Positions 7,700 to 16,365 are shown, numbered from the stretch's first letter. The stretch: 45,106 nt of DNA from Kuafuiihalomonas phototrophica (GCA_031800475.1 DAPKRQ010000349.1:1-45106); one strand, 5' to 3'. The notes: generated by a model not told the origin, from the letters alone. Numbers and translations: made by a program.

Positions 7700-9360
7700 G
7701 GTGCCTCCGGGACGGGGCCGGCCCGTGGCCTTTCGGGCAAATCATCGGTATCGGTGCCTGCTCGGGCACGCACCCGGCGGTAGAGTTTGGACTGGCCGAC
7801 CTCGTCGACCACCCGATAATGGCGGTCCAGTTGGTCCCGGAGAAAGCGGACGGAGTCGCTTTCGAAGTCCCGGAACTGCTGCTCCAGTTCCACGTGGTTC
7901 ACCAGAGCCATCTCGGGCTTCGCGGCCCGGATGTCCGCTTCGAACCACGCGTCGAACTTCTCGATCAGATCCGGCGGCCGTCCGGGCGCAAGGAGCATGA
8001 CGTTGTGAAAGAATCGGGTCGGCTGAGGCCGCTCGGTCAGGACGTTGATGACGTTGGCTCGGCCCCACACCAGGATCGTTCCGTCTGGGGGCACCTCCGA
8101 GCGCAAGCGTTCGGACAGCTCCACCGCCTGACGCAAAGTCAGCCCGTCGCCGACCTGAAATGGGCTGGACCTCGGCAGGCGTTCGGCCAGCGGCTCGCCC
8201 CGCACCCATCCGGCGTACTGCCCGAAGGTCTGGTTGTCGATGATCAGACGCTGCCACTTGCGTCCAACCACCAGCCACACCGATGCGATGAACAATACCG
8301 TGGCCCATCGCTTCCAGCCCGAGGCTTCGACGGCGATCGGCGTGACGACACCCATGCCGATGCTGATCAGGGCAATGACCGGCACGGTCGTCGGCGCCAT
8401 GGTGTAGCCCAGGCCCTTGAGTTGCATGAAGAACGAGATGATGCCGATGGCGAAATGGGCTCCCCAGAGCCCTAGCTCCGGCCCTTTGCGGCGGGCGTCG
8501 GAGCAAGCGACGATTCCGGCGGAGACGAAGGCGAAACCGATGAGCGGCACCCACCGGCCCAGCCACATGTCAACCCCCTTGAGAGCGATGGCCGCAAGCC
8601 CTCCGCTGTCCTCGTTGACCCGGGCGGTGGCCAGACGAAAGCAGTAATCGACCAGGTCGCTCGACGGGACCCCCTGAGCCAGCAAAATGCCCACCGCCCC
8701 GAACAAAAACGCCACCGAAGCGATCCCCGCCGCCGCGATGTGGAAGAGCCCCCGCCTCCAGGGCCAGCGCCCGGCCAACACCGTACCCGCCAGATGGGCG
8801 GCCAAAACCAACCCGAACAACGCGAAGGGCGGCTTGAGCAGGGCCGCAGCCGTGATGGTTGCTCCCGTCAGGACCTGCAGCCGCAGTCGGCGAGATTCCA
8901 GCCCCACCCAGTAGGACCACAGTCCGACCCCCAGCAGATTGGCAGCGATGATGTCGCGCTGCCCAGCCGTCCAATAACCGAACCCCACGTAGAGGGCCGG
9001 ATACAGAAGCAAAAACCACACACCCGCCCAGCGGCCGAAGGTCCGCCGCAGCAGGTCCGCGCCGAACACGGTGCACAGGAGCAAGAGCAGGCCGTCGAAC
9101 AGCCTCCAACCCCACACGGTGGGCCCGAACAGTCCGTAGGACAAGCCGTGCAGCCAATGGCAAAGAGGCCAGCTTCCGTCCACGAAGGTGACGTAGGGCG
9201 TGGCTCCCTGGACCCACAATTGACCGGTGTATTCATAAAACCACTGGTCCATGCTCGGGGGAACCGTGAGGTAGAGGACCAGGGACACGAACCAGACGGC
9301 GCCGGCAATGGCCCAAATCCGGAGCTCGAAGCCGAGGAGCGAGGGCCGATCGACGTCCAC
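7687..9360 (-). CDS. Multi-pass membrane glycosyltransferase-like protein (GT-C fold)
   Basis: Protein of 557 residues with about ten or more hydrophobic segments and a soluble C-terminal part (about 400-557). The first loop after helix 1 carries acidic and aromatic residues (SMDQWFYEYTGQLWVQG, then FVDGSWP), as in GT39/GT83 dolichyl- or undecaprenyl-phosphate-sugar transferases of the GT-C fold, where a loop Asp is catalytic. This assignment is by architecture, not by a decisive motif. It starts at a GTG at 9360 and leads the operon with the ATP-grasp and amidohydrolase genes. It is divergent from the secreted serine hydrolase across a 168-base gap. It would use lipid-linked sugars such as those a GT2 like the one at 14.3-15.3 kb can make. 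Confidence 0.7.
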   Translation of the reverse strand: MDVDRPSLLGFELRIWAIAGAVWFVSLVLYLTVPPSMDQWFYEYTGQLWVQGATPYVTFVDGSWPLCHWLHGLSYGLFGPTVWGWRLFDGLLLLLCTVFGADLLRRTFGRWAGVWFLLLYPALYVGFGYWTAGQRDIIAANLLGVGLWSYWVGLESRRLRLQVLTGATITAAALLKPPFALFGLVLAAHLAGTVLAGRWPWRRGLFHIAAAGIASVAFLFGAVGILLAQGVPSSDLVDYCFRLATARVNEDSGGLAAIALKGVDMWLGRWVPLIGFAFVSAGIVACSDARRKGPELGLWGAHFAIGIISFFMQLKGLGYTMAPTTVPVIALISIGMGVVTPIAVEASGWKRWATVLFIASVWLVVGRKWQRLIIDNQTFGQYAGWVRGEPLAERLPRSSPFQVGDGLTLRQAVELSERLRSEVPPDGTILVWGRANVINVLTERPQPTRFFHNVMLLAPGRPPDLIEKFDAWFEADIRAAKPEMALVNHVELEQQFRDFESDSVRFLRDQLDRHYRVVDEVGQSKLYRRVRARAGTDTDDLPERPRAGPVPEAPWPD

Positions 9361-9528
9361 CGCCGAGACCTTGCGTCGTCCACCCCCCCAAAATCAAGGC
9401 GGATACCCGCCTGCGCCCGGAGCAGCGACGTGACGCCTGCCACGCCCCACCCTTCGGGCGGGCCATGCCTGCGGCCGACCAGGTCGTCCCGAATTGCGAC
9501 CCCTTCCCCTTGGTGAGAGCCTTCGGCG

Positions 9529-11151
9529 GTGACTCGGAACGCAACCCGTCCCACGGCCGCCCCGGTCCTCCGCCACGGTCTTCGAGGCGGCGCTTTGCTG
9601 GCGGTTGTGGCCGGCACCCCCCTTTGGGCCCAGGCCGCGCCACCCCCCGCTTGGGTCATATATCCCAAAAAGGCCTGGACGTGGGCGCTCCCGGCCGACG
9701 CGGGCTTCGATCCGGGAGCTTGGAGCAACTACCTGACCGGACTCGACGTCGGTCCCGGCAGCTGCGGCGGCGACATGCACACCGGCGGCCGTTGGGGCAC
9801 CTGCGTGCAACGCGGCGGCTACCTGATTCACTGCTGGGGCGACGAGGACTACCTGTATCAGAGCGCCTCCCTGGGCAAGGCTTTCAATGGATTCGCGCTG
9901 CAGTTGGCGATCGACCAGGGCTACGAAGTCGATGGGCGTCCCATCGGAGGAGTTCCGATCGACGAAGTCTGGCCGGACGTCCCCGGACCGGACTGCGGCG
10001 ACCGGGCGACCCTCGACAATTTATTTGCCATGCGAGGAAACTACGCCACGTCCAACGGGTTCCAGGATGGCTGCACCATGAAATGCGGCAGCGGCTACTC
10101 GACCGGAGGTCAGTGGCGCCTCAATCAGGCCCTGACTTACGTACTTCAGGAGGACTTGAAGTCGTTCTTGGACCGAGAGCTGTTCGGACCGATGGGGATC
10201 GGCCCGGGCGACTGGTATTGGCTCACCGGACGCCAGGTCAACGAGAACCGGCCGCCTCCGAACGCCCATCCCGACCAGATGAGCCTGTATCCTCAATGGA
10301 CCGACGACGACCGCTGGTATGGGTGCTTCATCGACCCTCCATATGAGATCGACGGACACCCCGTACATGGAGGAGGCGGCTGGGTGGGCATGTCGCCAAA
10401 GGACCTGGCTCGTATCGGACTGCTGCTGGCATCCGACGGTTACTGGGACGGTCGCAAGCTCATCGAGAAGACCTGGCGCGTGAGCGGTCACGCAGGCTGC
10501 GGATCCAGTGACCTGGGCTTTCGCAGCTCGGACTTGGTGGCGTGGGGGCGGGTCTCGACCCGCGGCTGGGAAAAGCCGCCATCGGCGTCGGGGCCAGTGC
10601 AGCGCCCCACGACCGAGGCCCCCGTCTTCTCCCCGGCCGCCGGAAACTATGAAGAGGCCGTGACCGTCGATGTGTCGAGCGTCGCGCCCGAAGGGGAGGT
10701 CCGCTTCACCACAGATGGCTCCGAACCCGACGCGACGTCCTCGCTGTGGCAAGGTCCACTCCGCCTCACCGAAACGACCGTGCTGAAGGCGATTGCGACT
10801 TCGCGCTTCGCCGAACCCAGCGCGGCCGTCGAGGCCCGGTACGAGATTGCGTCCGTAGCCGCCCCCGATGCGGGCACGGGCGAAGACGGCGGCCCCACGG
10901 AAGACCTCGGTGGGGATCCGAATGCGGAAGATCTGGGGCCCACCGAACCCGACGCCGGTCCACCCGACACTGGCCCCGCCGATCGATCGCAGACGTCCGA
11001 TGCGCGGCAGCCTTCGAGGCCGCCTCCCAGCACGCCGCTCACCGGCGGCTGCCGAATGGGCGCTGCGAGCGGTTCCCTCTTGATCCTCTCAGCTGCCTTT
11101 GGCTTGCTTCGGGTCATCGGGCGTCGCCGCGCCGGCTCCCAGCCTGACTGA
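9529..11151 (+). CDS. Secreted serine hydrolase (beta-lactamase fold) with chitobiase-like domain and MYXO-CTERM-like tail
   Basis: Protein of 540 residues, GTG start. Residues 1-37 form a signal peptide (Arg-rich, hydrophobic, cleavage near AQA). Residues 50-345 resemble PF00144 class C beta-lactamase/esterase proteins: the SxxK nucleophile motif is S114-L-G-K117, and the Tyr motif is Y190-S-T, where YxN is usual. A GGGGW-x2-MSPKDLAR block follows at 281-295. Residues 365-440 match the CHB_HEX_C_1 type (FSPAAGNY, FTTDGSEPD). A Pro/Asp-rich linker leads to GGC508, a hydrophobic helix 511-530 and RRR, like a MYXO-CTERM sorting tail. It is therefore probably surface-anchored. The substrate is unknown; a peptide, ester or amide on cell-surface glycan is plausible. 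A shorter cytosolic paralog lies at 15301-16323. Confidence 0.85.
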   Translation: MTRNATRPTAAPVLRHGLRGGALLAVVAGTPLWAQAAPPPAWVIYPKKAWTWALPADAGFDPGAWSNYLTGLDVGPGSCGGDMHTGGRWGTCVQRGGYLIHCWGDEDYLYQSASLGKAFNGFALQLAIDQGYEVDGRPIGGVPIDEVWPDVPGPDCGDRATLDNLFAMRGNYATSNGFQDGCTMKCGSGYSTGGQWRLNQALTYVLQEDLKSFLDRELFGPMGIGPGDWYWLTGRQVNENRPPPNAHPDQMSLYPQWTDDDRWYGCFIDPPYEIDGHPVHGGGGWVGMSPKDLARIGLLLASDGYWDGRKLIEKTWRVSGHAGCGSSDLGFRSSDLVAWGRVSTRGWEKPPSASGPVQRPTTEAPVFSPAAGNYEEAVTVDVSSVAPEGEVRFTTDGSEPDATSSLWQGPLRLTETTVLKAIATSRFAEPSAAVEARYEIASVAAPDAGTGEDGGPTEDLGGDPNAEDLGPTEPDAGPPDTGPADRSQTSDARQPSRPPPSTPLTGGCRMGAASGSLLILSAAFGLLRVIGRRRAGSQPD

Positions 11152-11153
11152 TC

Positions 11154-11165
11154 GGCTCGCGAGCC
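11154..11165. terminator. Palindrome between convergent genes, possible terminator stem
   Basis: A perfect 12-base palindrome, GGCTCGCGAGCC, lies three bases after the stop of the secreted hydrolase and 23 bases before the stop of the convergent GH43-like gene. It could form a stem shared by both transcripts. No T-run follows on either strand, so an intrinsic terminator is only a weak suggestion. Confidence 0.25.
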
Positions 11166-11187
11166 CCTCCGAAAACTTGCTCGAGTC

Positions 11188-12114
11188 CTATAGTTCCATT
11201 CGGGCGAGTCCGAGGCCGTCTCGGCCGTACCCGTTGCCCGAGTAGACCATGTGCAGCACGTTCCCGCGTCGGATCACGTGCGGATAGCACTGCTCTTTCG
11301 AGTCCCAGCCATCCGCCGAAAGTTCGAGTCCAACCAAATCGTCTTTTCGCTCCCAATGCACACCGTCCTCGGAAGTCGCGTAACCGATGCGGTAGTGCTC
11401 GCCGCGAAATGCGTACCACATGTGATGGAGGCCCCGCCAAAATAGCACCGACGGCCGGCAGAAGGAGTGCTCGCCTGGGTTTTCGGCGCCTACGCAGATG
11501 TGCTTGCCGAACGGGCGCTCCCATCGCTGTCCGTCCAAGGACAGGGCGAGCTTGACCTCGTACCGGTGCTTCGGAGCAGCCTCACCCGAGCCCCATTCGA
11601 GAAAAGACGTGTACCACAGGCGCCAAACCCCGCCGCTCAGCGACACGTAGGAAGAGCCCACGGACAGGAAGTCATCGTCGTTTCGGTGGAGGATGGGCGC
11701 TCGGGACACCCGATGAAAGCGCCGATCTGGGCCCAGCCGGGCCAGTCCCAGATGGTTTTGGAACGGGGTGAGCACCGTGGGCACCCAGCCCGTGTAGTAC
11801 ATGAGCAGCTCGCCTTTGGTCCGGACGAGCGTTGGATAAGAAACTCCGTTCTCGTCGAAGGCGCCGAGCTGTCCCGGGGTGAAGACCGGCTCCTCTTCGA
11901 GCTCCAGAACTTCGTAACGGTCGAGGTCGATCCGCGCACGGCCGATCATGGATCGTCCCCGATCGTCCCGACCGCTGATGTACAGGTCGACCGGCCCTTC
12001 GCCATGGGGGTCGTCGAATGCCGCTGCTCCGGTGAAGCCGTACATCCAAGGGATGGTTCCGTCGGCATGAAGCAGACGACCTCGCTTTTCCCACTTGGAC
12101 GCGGCGCCCTGCAC
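11188..12114 (-). CDS. GH43/GH130-like five-bladed beta-propeller protein
   Basis: Protein of 308 residues without a signal peptide. Repeating blade motifs are visible: LMYYTGWVP, WRLWYTSFLEWG, HHMWYAFRGEHYRIGYATSEDGVHWER and HMVYSGNGYGRDGLG. The pattern of a hydrophobic-Trp/Tyr-Tyr strand followed by S-x-DG-x-x-W-E marks the arabinanase/invertase/levansucrase superfamily (GH43, GH32, GH68, GH130). Catalytic acidic residues cannot be fixed by eye, and whether it hydrolyses, phosphorolyses or only binds sugars is open. It starts at a GTG one base after the TGA of the 2OG oxygenase gene, so it is in the same operon. The location with sugar transaminase and glycosyltransferase genes fits glycan remodelling in the cytoplasm. 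Confidence 0.8.
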   Translation of the reverse strand: MQGAASKWEKRGRLLHADGTIPWMYGFTGAAAFDDPHGEGPVDLYISGRDDRGRSMIGRARIDLDRYEVLELEEEPVFTPGQLGAFDENGVSYPTLVRTKGELLMYYTGWVPTVLTPFQNHLGLARLGPDRRFHRVSRAPILHRNDDDFLSVGSSYVSLSGGVWRLWYTSFLEWGSGEAAPKHRYEVKLALSLDGQRWERPFGKHICVGAENPGEHSFCRPSVLFWRGLHHMWYAFRGEHYRIGYATSEDGVHWERKDDLVGLELSADGWDSKEQCYPHVIRRGNVLHMVYSGNGYGRDGLGLARMEL

Positions 12115-12115
12115 T

Positions 12116-12931
12116 TCAACTGCCTCGCGTGAAGTCGCGGTACAAGGTCACGAATCCGGCGTAGCGACCGGTGGTGCTGTTTTGGCGAAACGGCTTGGCC
12201 AGATCGATTTCGGTCACGCCGTGCATCACTCGAGTATCGTACACCAGGATGTCTCCGAGCTGACACTCGGCTTCGAAGTAGGTCTTGGTGTCCCCGCGGC
12301 AAAAGTACCCACCGCCGGTCTCGTAGTCGCAGTCTGGTCCGGTTCCCTTCCGGCTCATGACGATCAACGGCTGAAAGTAGCCATTTTCGAAGCCGTGCTC
12401 TTCATAGATCCGGGGAATGTAGTCCTCGCAGTGCATAGACATGAAGCCGCCACCCGTGGGGTACTGATGCACGCGGGCAGCCGTCCAAAATCCATCCTCG
12501 AAATCGTCCAACGCGAAATCGGCATGAACGCCCATCAGAATATTGCGAATGCGTCCCGCTGCGCGAAACGCGTGGTGTAGCCCGAATCTGTCTTCGGCGA
12601 AGAGCGGGTTGTAGTAGGTCCGAAGGCACTGAGGATAGGCCTTGTCCCGAAACTCTCCGCCGTTGACCGAGAACTTCTGGTGGTTTCCGTAGAGGTCTTG
12701 CGGCGTCTCTCCAGTGGCTGGATGGTCTTGCGACGGGTCGAAGCGTTCCGCGATGGTCTTCTTGGCCTCTGCGATCGACTCGGCCGAGATCAATCCCCGC
12801 ACGGAAACGGCGCGATGCTTCGCGATGGTGTCCAGCATGCGGTCTCGGTCGATGTCCTCGATCCGGCTCACTTCGATGGTAATCTCGCCAATGTAATGAG
12901 CGAGCTCGTCGCTTGCGTGTGCCGTCATCAT
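12116..12931 (-). CDS. Fe(II)/2-oxoglutarate-dependent oxygenase-like protein, copy 1
   Basis: Protein of 271 residues, taking the ATG at 12931 after a GAAGAAG box; a GTG at 12934 and an ATG at 12928 are in the same frame. The double-stranded beta-helix signature is present: H167-x-E169 after YPTGGGFMS, DYETGGGYF at 202-210, distal H237 in YDTRVMHGV, and a downstream Arg (R256) that could bind 2-oxoglutarate. HxE instead of HxD is uncommon but known. It aligns with the second oxygenase at 16366-17181 of equal length. It lies between the RffA/WecE transaminase (19 bases upstream) and the GH43-like gene. The likely reaction is hydroxylation of a sugar, amino acid or small molecule; the substrate is unknown. 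Confidence 0.75.
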   Translation of the reverse strand: MMTAHASDELAHYIGEITIEVSRIEDIDRDRMLDTIAKHRAVSVRGLISAESIAEAKKTIAERFDPSQDHPATGETPQDLYGNHQKFSVNGGEFRDKAYPQCLRTYYNPLFAEDRFGLHHAFRAAGRIRNILMGVHADFALDDFEDGFWTAARVHQYPTGGGFMSMHCEDYIPRIYEEHGFENGYFQPLIVMSRKGTGPDCDYETGGGYFCRGDTKTYFEAECQLGDILVYDTRVMHGVTEIDLAKPFRQNSTTGRYAGFVTLYRDFTRGS

Positions 12932-12953
12932 CACTTCTTCACCCGTTTCGGAT

Positions 12954-14120
12954 TCAACTCGCGCGTGCCACGTCGAACCGCCGGTCGCGCTTTCGAAGAT
13001 AATCGTCGATCCGCTCGGCGACCTCTCTTTGCTGCTCCTCGGACAGCTCGTAATACAGCGGAAGCCGCAGCAAGCGACCGCTCAGATCGTCGGTCACCGG
13101 AAGCTCGATATCGTTGCAGCCGAGCTCTGTCCCCATCGGTGAAGAATGGAGCGGAATGTAGTGGAATACCGATGCGATTCCGTGTTCTCGCAAGGTTCTC
13201 ATGAGACCGTCTCGGGTATCCGAGTCCGGGAGCAGCACGTAGAAGATGTGGGCGTTGCTTTCGCAGTGCTCTGGAACGAAAGGCATCTGAAGAAGCCCGT
13301 CATCGCGAAGCGGAGCCAGCAGGTTCCGGTAGTGGCCGAAGCTCTTCCGGCGAACCTGCGTCAGCTCGTCCATCTCTTCGAGTTGCCCGTACAGGAATGC
13401 GCAGACCACCTCGCTGGGCACGTAGGAGGATCCGTTGTCGACCCAAGTATACTTGTCCACCTCGCCGCGAAAGAACTTCTGTCGGTTGGTTCCCTTGTCG
13501 CGCAGGATTTCCGCCCGCTCCGTGAACCGCGGATCGTTCACGCACAACGCACCGCCCTCGCCGCAGACGTAGTTCTTGGTCTCGTGAAACGAGTACGTCC
13601 CCAGATGCCCGATACTTCCGAGCGCGCGCCCTTTGTACCGGGCGTTCACGCCCTGGGCGGCATCTTCGATCACGACGAGCCGGTGCCGCTCCGCGATGTC
13701 CATGATGGCGTCCATCTCGGCGCCCACGCCGGCGTAGTGAACGGGCATGATGGCTTTCGTTCGTGGCGAAATCCGCTCTTCGAGCTTGTTTTCGTCCAGG
13801 TTGAGGGTGTCCGGTCGGATGTCCGCGAAGACCGGCTTGGCCCCGGTCCGGGCCACGGCGTTGGCCGTGGACACGAAGGTGAAGGAAGGCATGATCACTT
13901 CGTCTCCGGCCTCGAGATCGCAGAGCATCGCGGCCATCTCCAGCGAGGACGTGCACGAGGTTGTCATCAGCACCTTGCCGATATCGAAACGACTTTCGAG
14001 AATGTTTGAGCAGCCCCGCGTGAAGTGGCCGTCGCCTGCAATGTTGCCATAGGTCACGGCCTGCGCGATGTAGTACAGCTCCTTACCGGCAATGTAGGGC
14101 TTGCTGAACGGGATTCGCAT
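12954..14120 (-). CDS. rffA: dTDP-4-amino-4,6-dideoxygalactose transaminase (RffA/WecE type)
   Basis: PLP-dependent DegT/DnrJ/EryC1 aminotransferase of 388 residues. It matches E. coli RffA/WecE almost throughout: GDGHFTRGC, LMTTSCTSSLEMAAML, EVIMPSFTFVSTANA, VPVHYAGV-like MPVHYAGVGAEMD, EDAAQG, SFHETKNY with catalytic K182, EILRDKGTNRQKFFRGEVDKYTW, and AHIFYVLL. The known reaction converts dTDP-4-keto-6-deoxyglucose with glutamate to dTDP-Fuc4N, a precursor of surface polysaccharides. The start at 14120 gives the family opening (MRIPFSKPYIAGKEL); the frame upstream extends 17 codons without support. It is first in the operon with the oxygenase and GH43-like genes and is divergent from the GT2. 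No dTDP-glucose synthase or dehydratase is in the window. Confidence 0.92.
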   Translation of the reverse strand: MRIPFSKPYIAGKELYYIAQAVTYGNIAGDGHFTRGCSNILESRFDIGKVLMTTSCTSSLEMAAMLCDLEAGDEVIMPSFTFVSTANAVARTGAKPVFADIRPDTLNLDENKLEERISPRTKAIMPVHYAGVGAEMDAIMDIAERHRLVVIEDAAQGVNARYKGRALGSIGHLGTYSFHETKNYVCGEGGALCVNDPRFTERAEILRDKGTNRQKFFRGEVDKYTWVDNGSSYVPSEVVCAFLYGQLEEMDELTQVRRKSFGHYRNLLAPLRDDGLLQMPFVPEHCESNAHIFYVLLPDSDTRDGLMRTLREHGIASVFHYIPLHSSPMGTELGCNDIELPVTDDLSGRLLRLPLYYELSEEQQREVAERIDDYLRKRDRRFDVARAS

Positions 14121-14270
14121 CTTTGGACGGACGTCCGATGCGCCCAGCTTCGCCGTACCCTTGGGCCCCATGGCATGTATCTACCAGGTTATTTCGGGCT
14201 GCGGCAAGCCGACGGGAGGACTCGGTGCAGACCTGGTTCCGTCCGGTGCTCTGTGCTACTCGGGCCGACG

Positions 14271-15290
14271 ATGGAGGCACCGTTCATCTCCGTGGTCAGT
14301 CCGGTCTACCTGGGCGAAAAGCAGGTCCGGCCGCTCGTCGAAGAGATCGTCGCGGGATGTAAGCCGCTGACGTCCAACATCGAGATCGTGCTGGTCGACG
14401 ACGGCAGCCCGGACGGCTCTTGGGAGGCGATCGAGGCCGTTTGTGCCGAGGAGCCTCGGGTCGTCGGAGTCAAGCTGAGTCGAAACTTCGGACAGCATAA
14501 CGCCCTGAGCGCGGGTCTAGACGTTTCTCGAGGCGACTACGTGGTCGTCATGGACTGCGACCTTCAGGACGACCCCAAATACATTCCTAAGCTGTACGCC
14601 AAAGCGCAGGAAGGTTTCGACGTCGTATACACGCTGAAGAACGATCGAGCTCATACTTCCTTTCGAAACATCACCGGGCGCACCTTTCATCGGATTCTCT
14701 CCTGGTTGGCTGGACCCGGTTTTCATTCCGACAGTCGCATTGGAAACTATACATTGATCACTCGACCTGTGGCGGAAGCGTTCCGGAACGTCGGCGATTA
14801 TCATCGCTCGTACCTGATCATTCTTCACTACCTGGGCTTTCGGACTTCGTTTGTCGAGATCGAGCACCGGGAGCGCATCGGTTCGAAAAGCACCTATACC
14901 TTCCGAAAGTTGGTCAACGAGGCGATCAACATAACCACTTCCCAAACCGACAGGCTTCTTCACGCGTCGATTGTGCTCGGATTCACCCTGGTCGGTTTGT
15001 CGATAGCAACCATCCTGTTATTGGTCGTGCTGTACTATTCCATCGGTTTTCGAGAAGGTTGGACCTCACTGGTGGTCCTTCAGCTCTTTTCGACGGGACT
15101 CATCTTGTCTTGCTTGGGGGTCGTGGGGATCTACATTGGAAAGATCTTCGACCAAGTGAAGGGTCGGCCGGCCTGGGTGGTCATGCAAACGAGAAACTTC
15201 GAACGAGACCGCCGGGCCATGCCATTGAGCGCAGCTCGGCCGGTTCGCTCGGGCGGTACCGGGTCGAACGTGGCCGAACTGCCACGCTGA
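14271..15290 (+). CDS. Polyprenyl-phosphate glycosyltransferase (GT2, DPM1/GtrB/ArnC-like)
   Basis: Protein of 339 residues. The GT-A domain (1-220) shows SVVSPVYLGE, the LVDDGSPDGSW motif with D44, RNFGQHNAL, and the DxD motif D95-C-D97-LQDDP. Two hydrophobic helices near the C-terminus (about 225-250 and 262-285) match the GtrB/ArnC/DPM1-like membrane-anchored class that loads a sugar onto undecaprenyl phosphate. This would supply the donor for a GT-C enzyme such as the one at 7.7-9.4 kb, perhaps for Fuc4N made via the neighbouring transaminase (inference). Base composition is unusual: sampled 60-base lines in this gene are about 45-50% GC against about 65% in the kinase genes, which hints at horizontal transfer. 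Start ATG at 14271. Confidence 0.88.
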   Translation: MEAPFISVVSPVYLGEKQVRPLVEEIVAGCKPLTSNIEIVLVDDGSPDGSWEAIEAVCAEEPRVVGVKLSRNFGQHNALSAGLDVSRGDYVVVMDCDLQDDPKYIPKLYAKAQEGFDVVYTLKNDRAHTSFRNITGRTFHRILSWLAGPGFHSDSRIGNYTLITRPVAEAFRNVGDYHRSYLIILHYLGFRTSFVEIEHRERIGSKSTYTFRKLVNEAINITTSQTDRLLHASIVLGFTLVGLSIATILLLVVLYYSIGFREGWTSLVVLQLFSTGLILSCLGVVGIYIGKIFDQVKGRPAWVVMQTRNFERDRRAMPLSAARPVRSGGTGSNVAELPR

Positions 15291-15300
15291 GGGACGACGG

Positions 15301-16323
15301 GTGGGCCGCCTCATCCATCCGAGGGAAGACTGGGAGATCACGACGCCCGAAGCGGCCGGTTTCGACGTGGAGGCCTGGCAGCGGTTTGTTTCGGATTGCG
15401 CACCGACCGAGGCGTCGAACTACCGTCGTCCGGGGCAGGCCGGGTTCGGCGCGGCCCTGAGCTGCGATGGCCGCCTGGTTCACACTTGGGGAGATCCGGA
15501 TCGGGCCTTCGACACGGCCTCGGCCGGAAAGCCGCTCATTTCCTTCTGCCTGCAGTTGGCGGTGGACCGGGGGCTCGTTCGGAGCATCGACAACCCGATC
15601 CGCCTGTACTGGACCGGCGCCGGTGAGCTCGCCCCCGACAAACGCCTCGACCGGGGCCACCACACCGAACTCACCTTCGCCCACCTCCACGACATGACCG
15701 GCGGGTTCCCGGTGAGCAACGGCGCCAGCTGGGCTCGGGGTGAGGACGTGCCGTCGTGGGCCCATTGGAGTGGAGACCCGGCTCGAGACAATCGGGCCCA
15801 CGTCCCGCCCGGCCTCGTCCGGCGCTACTCGAGCGGAGGGCGTTGGCGGTTGGCCCAGGCCCTGACCGCCATTTGGGGGGAGGACCTGGCCGACGTCCTC
15901 GACCGGGAGCTCATGGTCCACCTGGGCATCCCGCGCCGGCGGTGGGACCTGCGCGCGGGCCGGGAGCTGGCCGAGGATCCGACCTACTATCGGGACCACC
16001 CGGGATACGGCCGGTTCTGTGATCCGCCCTACGAAATCGACGGGTCGGTCGTGCGTGGCGGAGGTGGCTGGCTGGTCATGAGCCCCAAGGATCTCGCCCG
16101 GCTCGGGCTCCTGGTGGCGACCTTGGGCGTTTGGGATGGCCGCCGGTGCCTCGGCTCGAGCCGCCTGGTCACCGGTTGGGGAGGTGCCAACGGCAGCCAA
16201 TTCGGTGGCACCGCAGGCTCCACCGTCCTGTCCTGGGGGGCGGTGACCATCGCGGGCCTGGGCGGAAAACCGGCGGCACCCCTGGACGACGCGCGGATTC
16301 AGTCCATGGTACGGGTAGGGTGA
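15301..16323 (+). CDS. Serine hydrolase (beta-lactamase fold), cytosolic paralog
   Basis: Protein of 340 residues, GTG start 10 bases after the GT2 stop with a TGAGGGA Shine-Dalgarno-like stretch at 15288-15294. There is no signal peptide and no C-terminal tail. Class C beta-lactamase/esterase features are the SxxK motif S74-A-G-K77, the tyrosine motif Y176-S-S, and RWRLAQALT, DPPYEIDG and GGGGW-x2-MSPKDLARLGLL. These last blocks are shared almost word for word with the secreted hydrolase at 9529-11151, so the two are paralogs. The substrate is unknown. It lies between the GT2 and the second oxygenase in a likely three-gene operon, suggesting it acts on a cytoplasmic intermediate of the same compound. 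A usual C-terminal HxG motif is not obvious. Confidence 0.8.
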   Translation: MGRLIHPREDWEITTPEAAGFDVEAWQRFVSDCAPTEASNYRRPGQAGFGAALSCDGRLVHTWGDPDRAFDTASAGKPLISFCLQLAVDRGLVRSIDNPIRLYWTGAGELAPDKRLDRGHHTELTFAHLHDMTGGFPVSNGASWARGEDVPSWAHWSGDPARDNRAHVPPGLVRRYSSGGRWRLAQALTAIWGEDLADVLDRELMVHLGIPRRRWDLRAGRELAEDPTYYRDHPGYGRFCDPPYEIDGSVVRGGGGWLVMSPKDLARLGLLVATLGVWDGRRCLGSSRLVTGWGGANGSQFGGTAGSTVLSWGAVTIAGLGGKPAAPLDDARIQSMVRVG

Positions 16324-16350
16324 AAGAGCGCTCCGCAGCCGCGACCGTTC

Positions 16351-16357
16351 GGGAGGT
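16351..16357 (+). promoter_or_regulatory. Shine-Dalgarno site of the second 2OG oxygenase
   Basis: GGGAGGT lies 8 bases before the ATG at 16366 and fixes that start. Confidence 0.6.
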
Positions 16358-16365
16358 GTCCTGTC

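Noticed and set aside
9398..9411. GGCGG-ATAC-CCGCC hairpin in the gap between the GT-C gene and the secreted hydrolase
   Set aside because: The stem is only 5 bp and there is no riboswitch-like or terminator context.
9529..11151. True class C beta-lactamase giving drug resistance
   Set aside because: The YxN motif is altered, the protein carries a chitobiase-like domain and sorting tail, and the context is glycan genes. Many PF00144 proteins are esterases or peptidases.
14128..14137. Palindrome CGGACGTCCG just upstream of the rffA start as an operator
   Set aside because: Ten-base palindromes are expected by chance at this GC content, and no second copy is seen near the other genes of the block.
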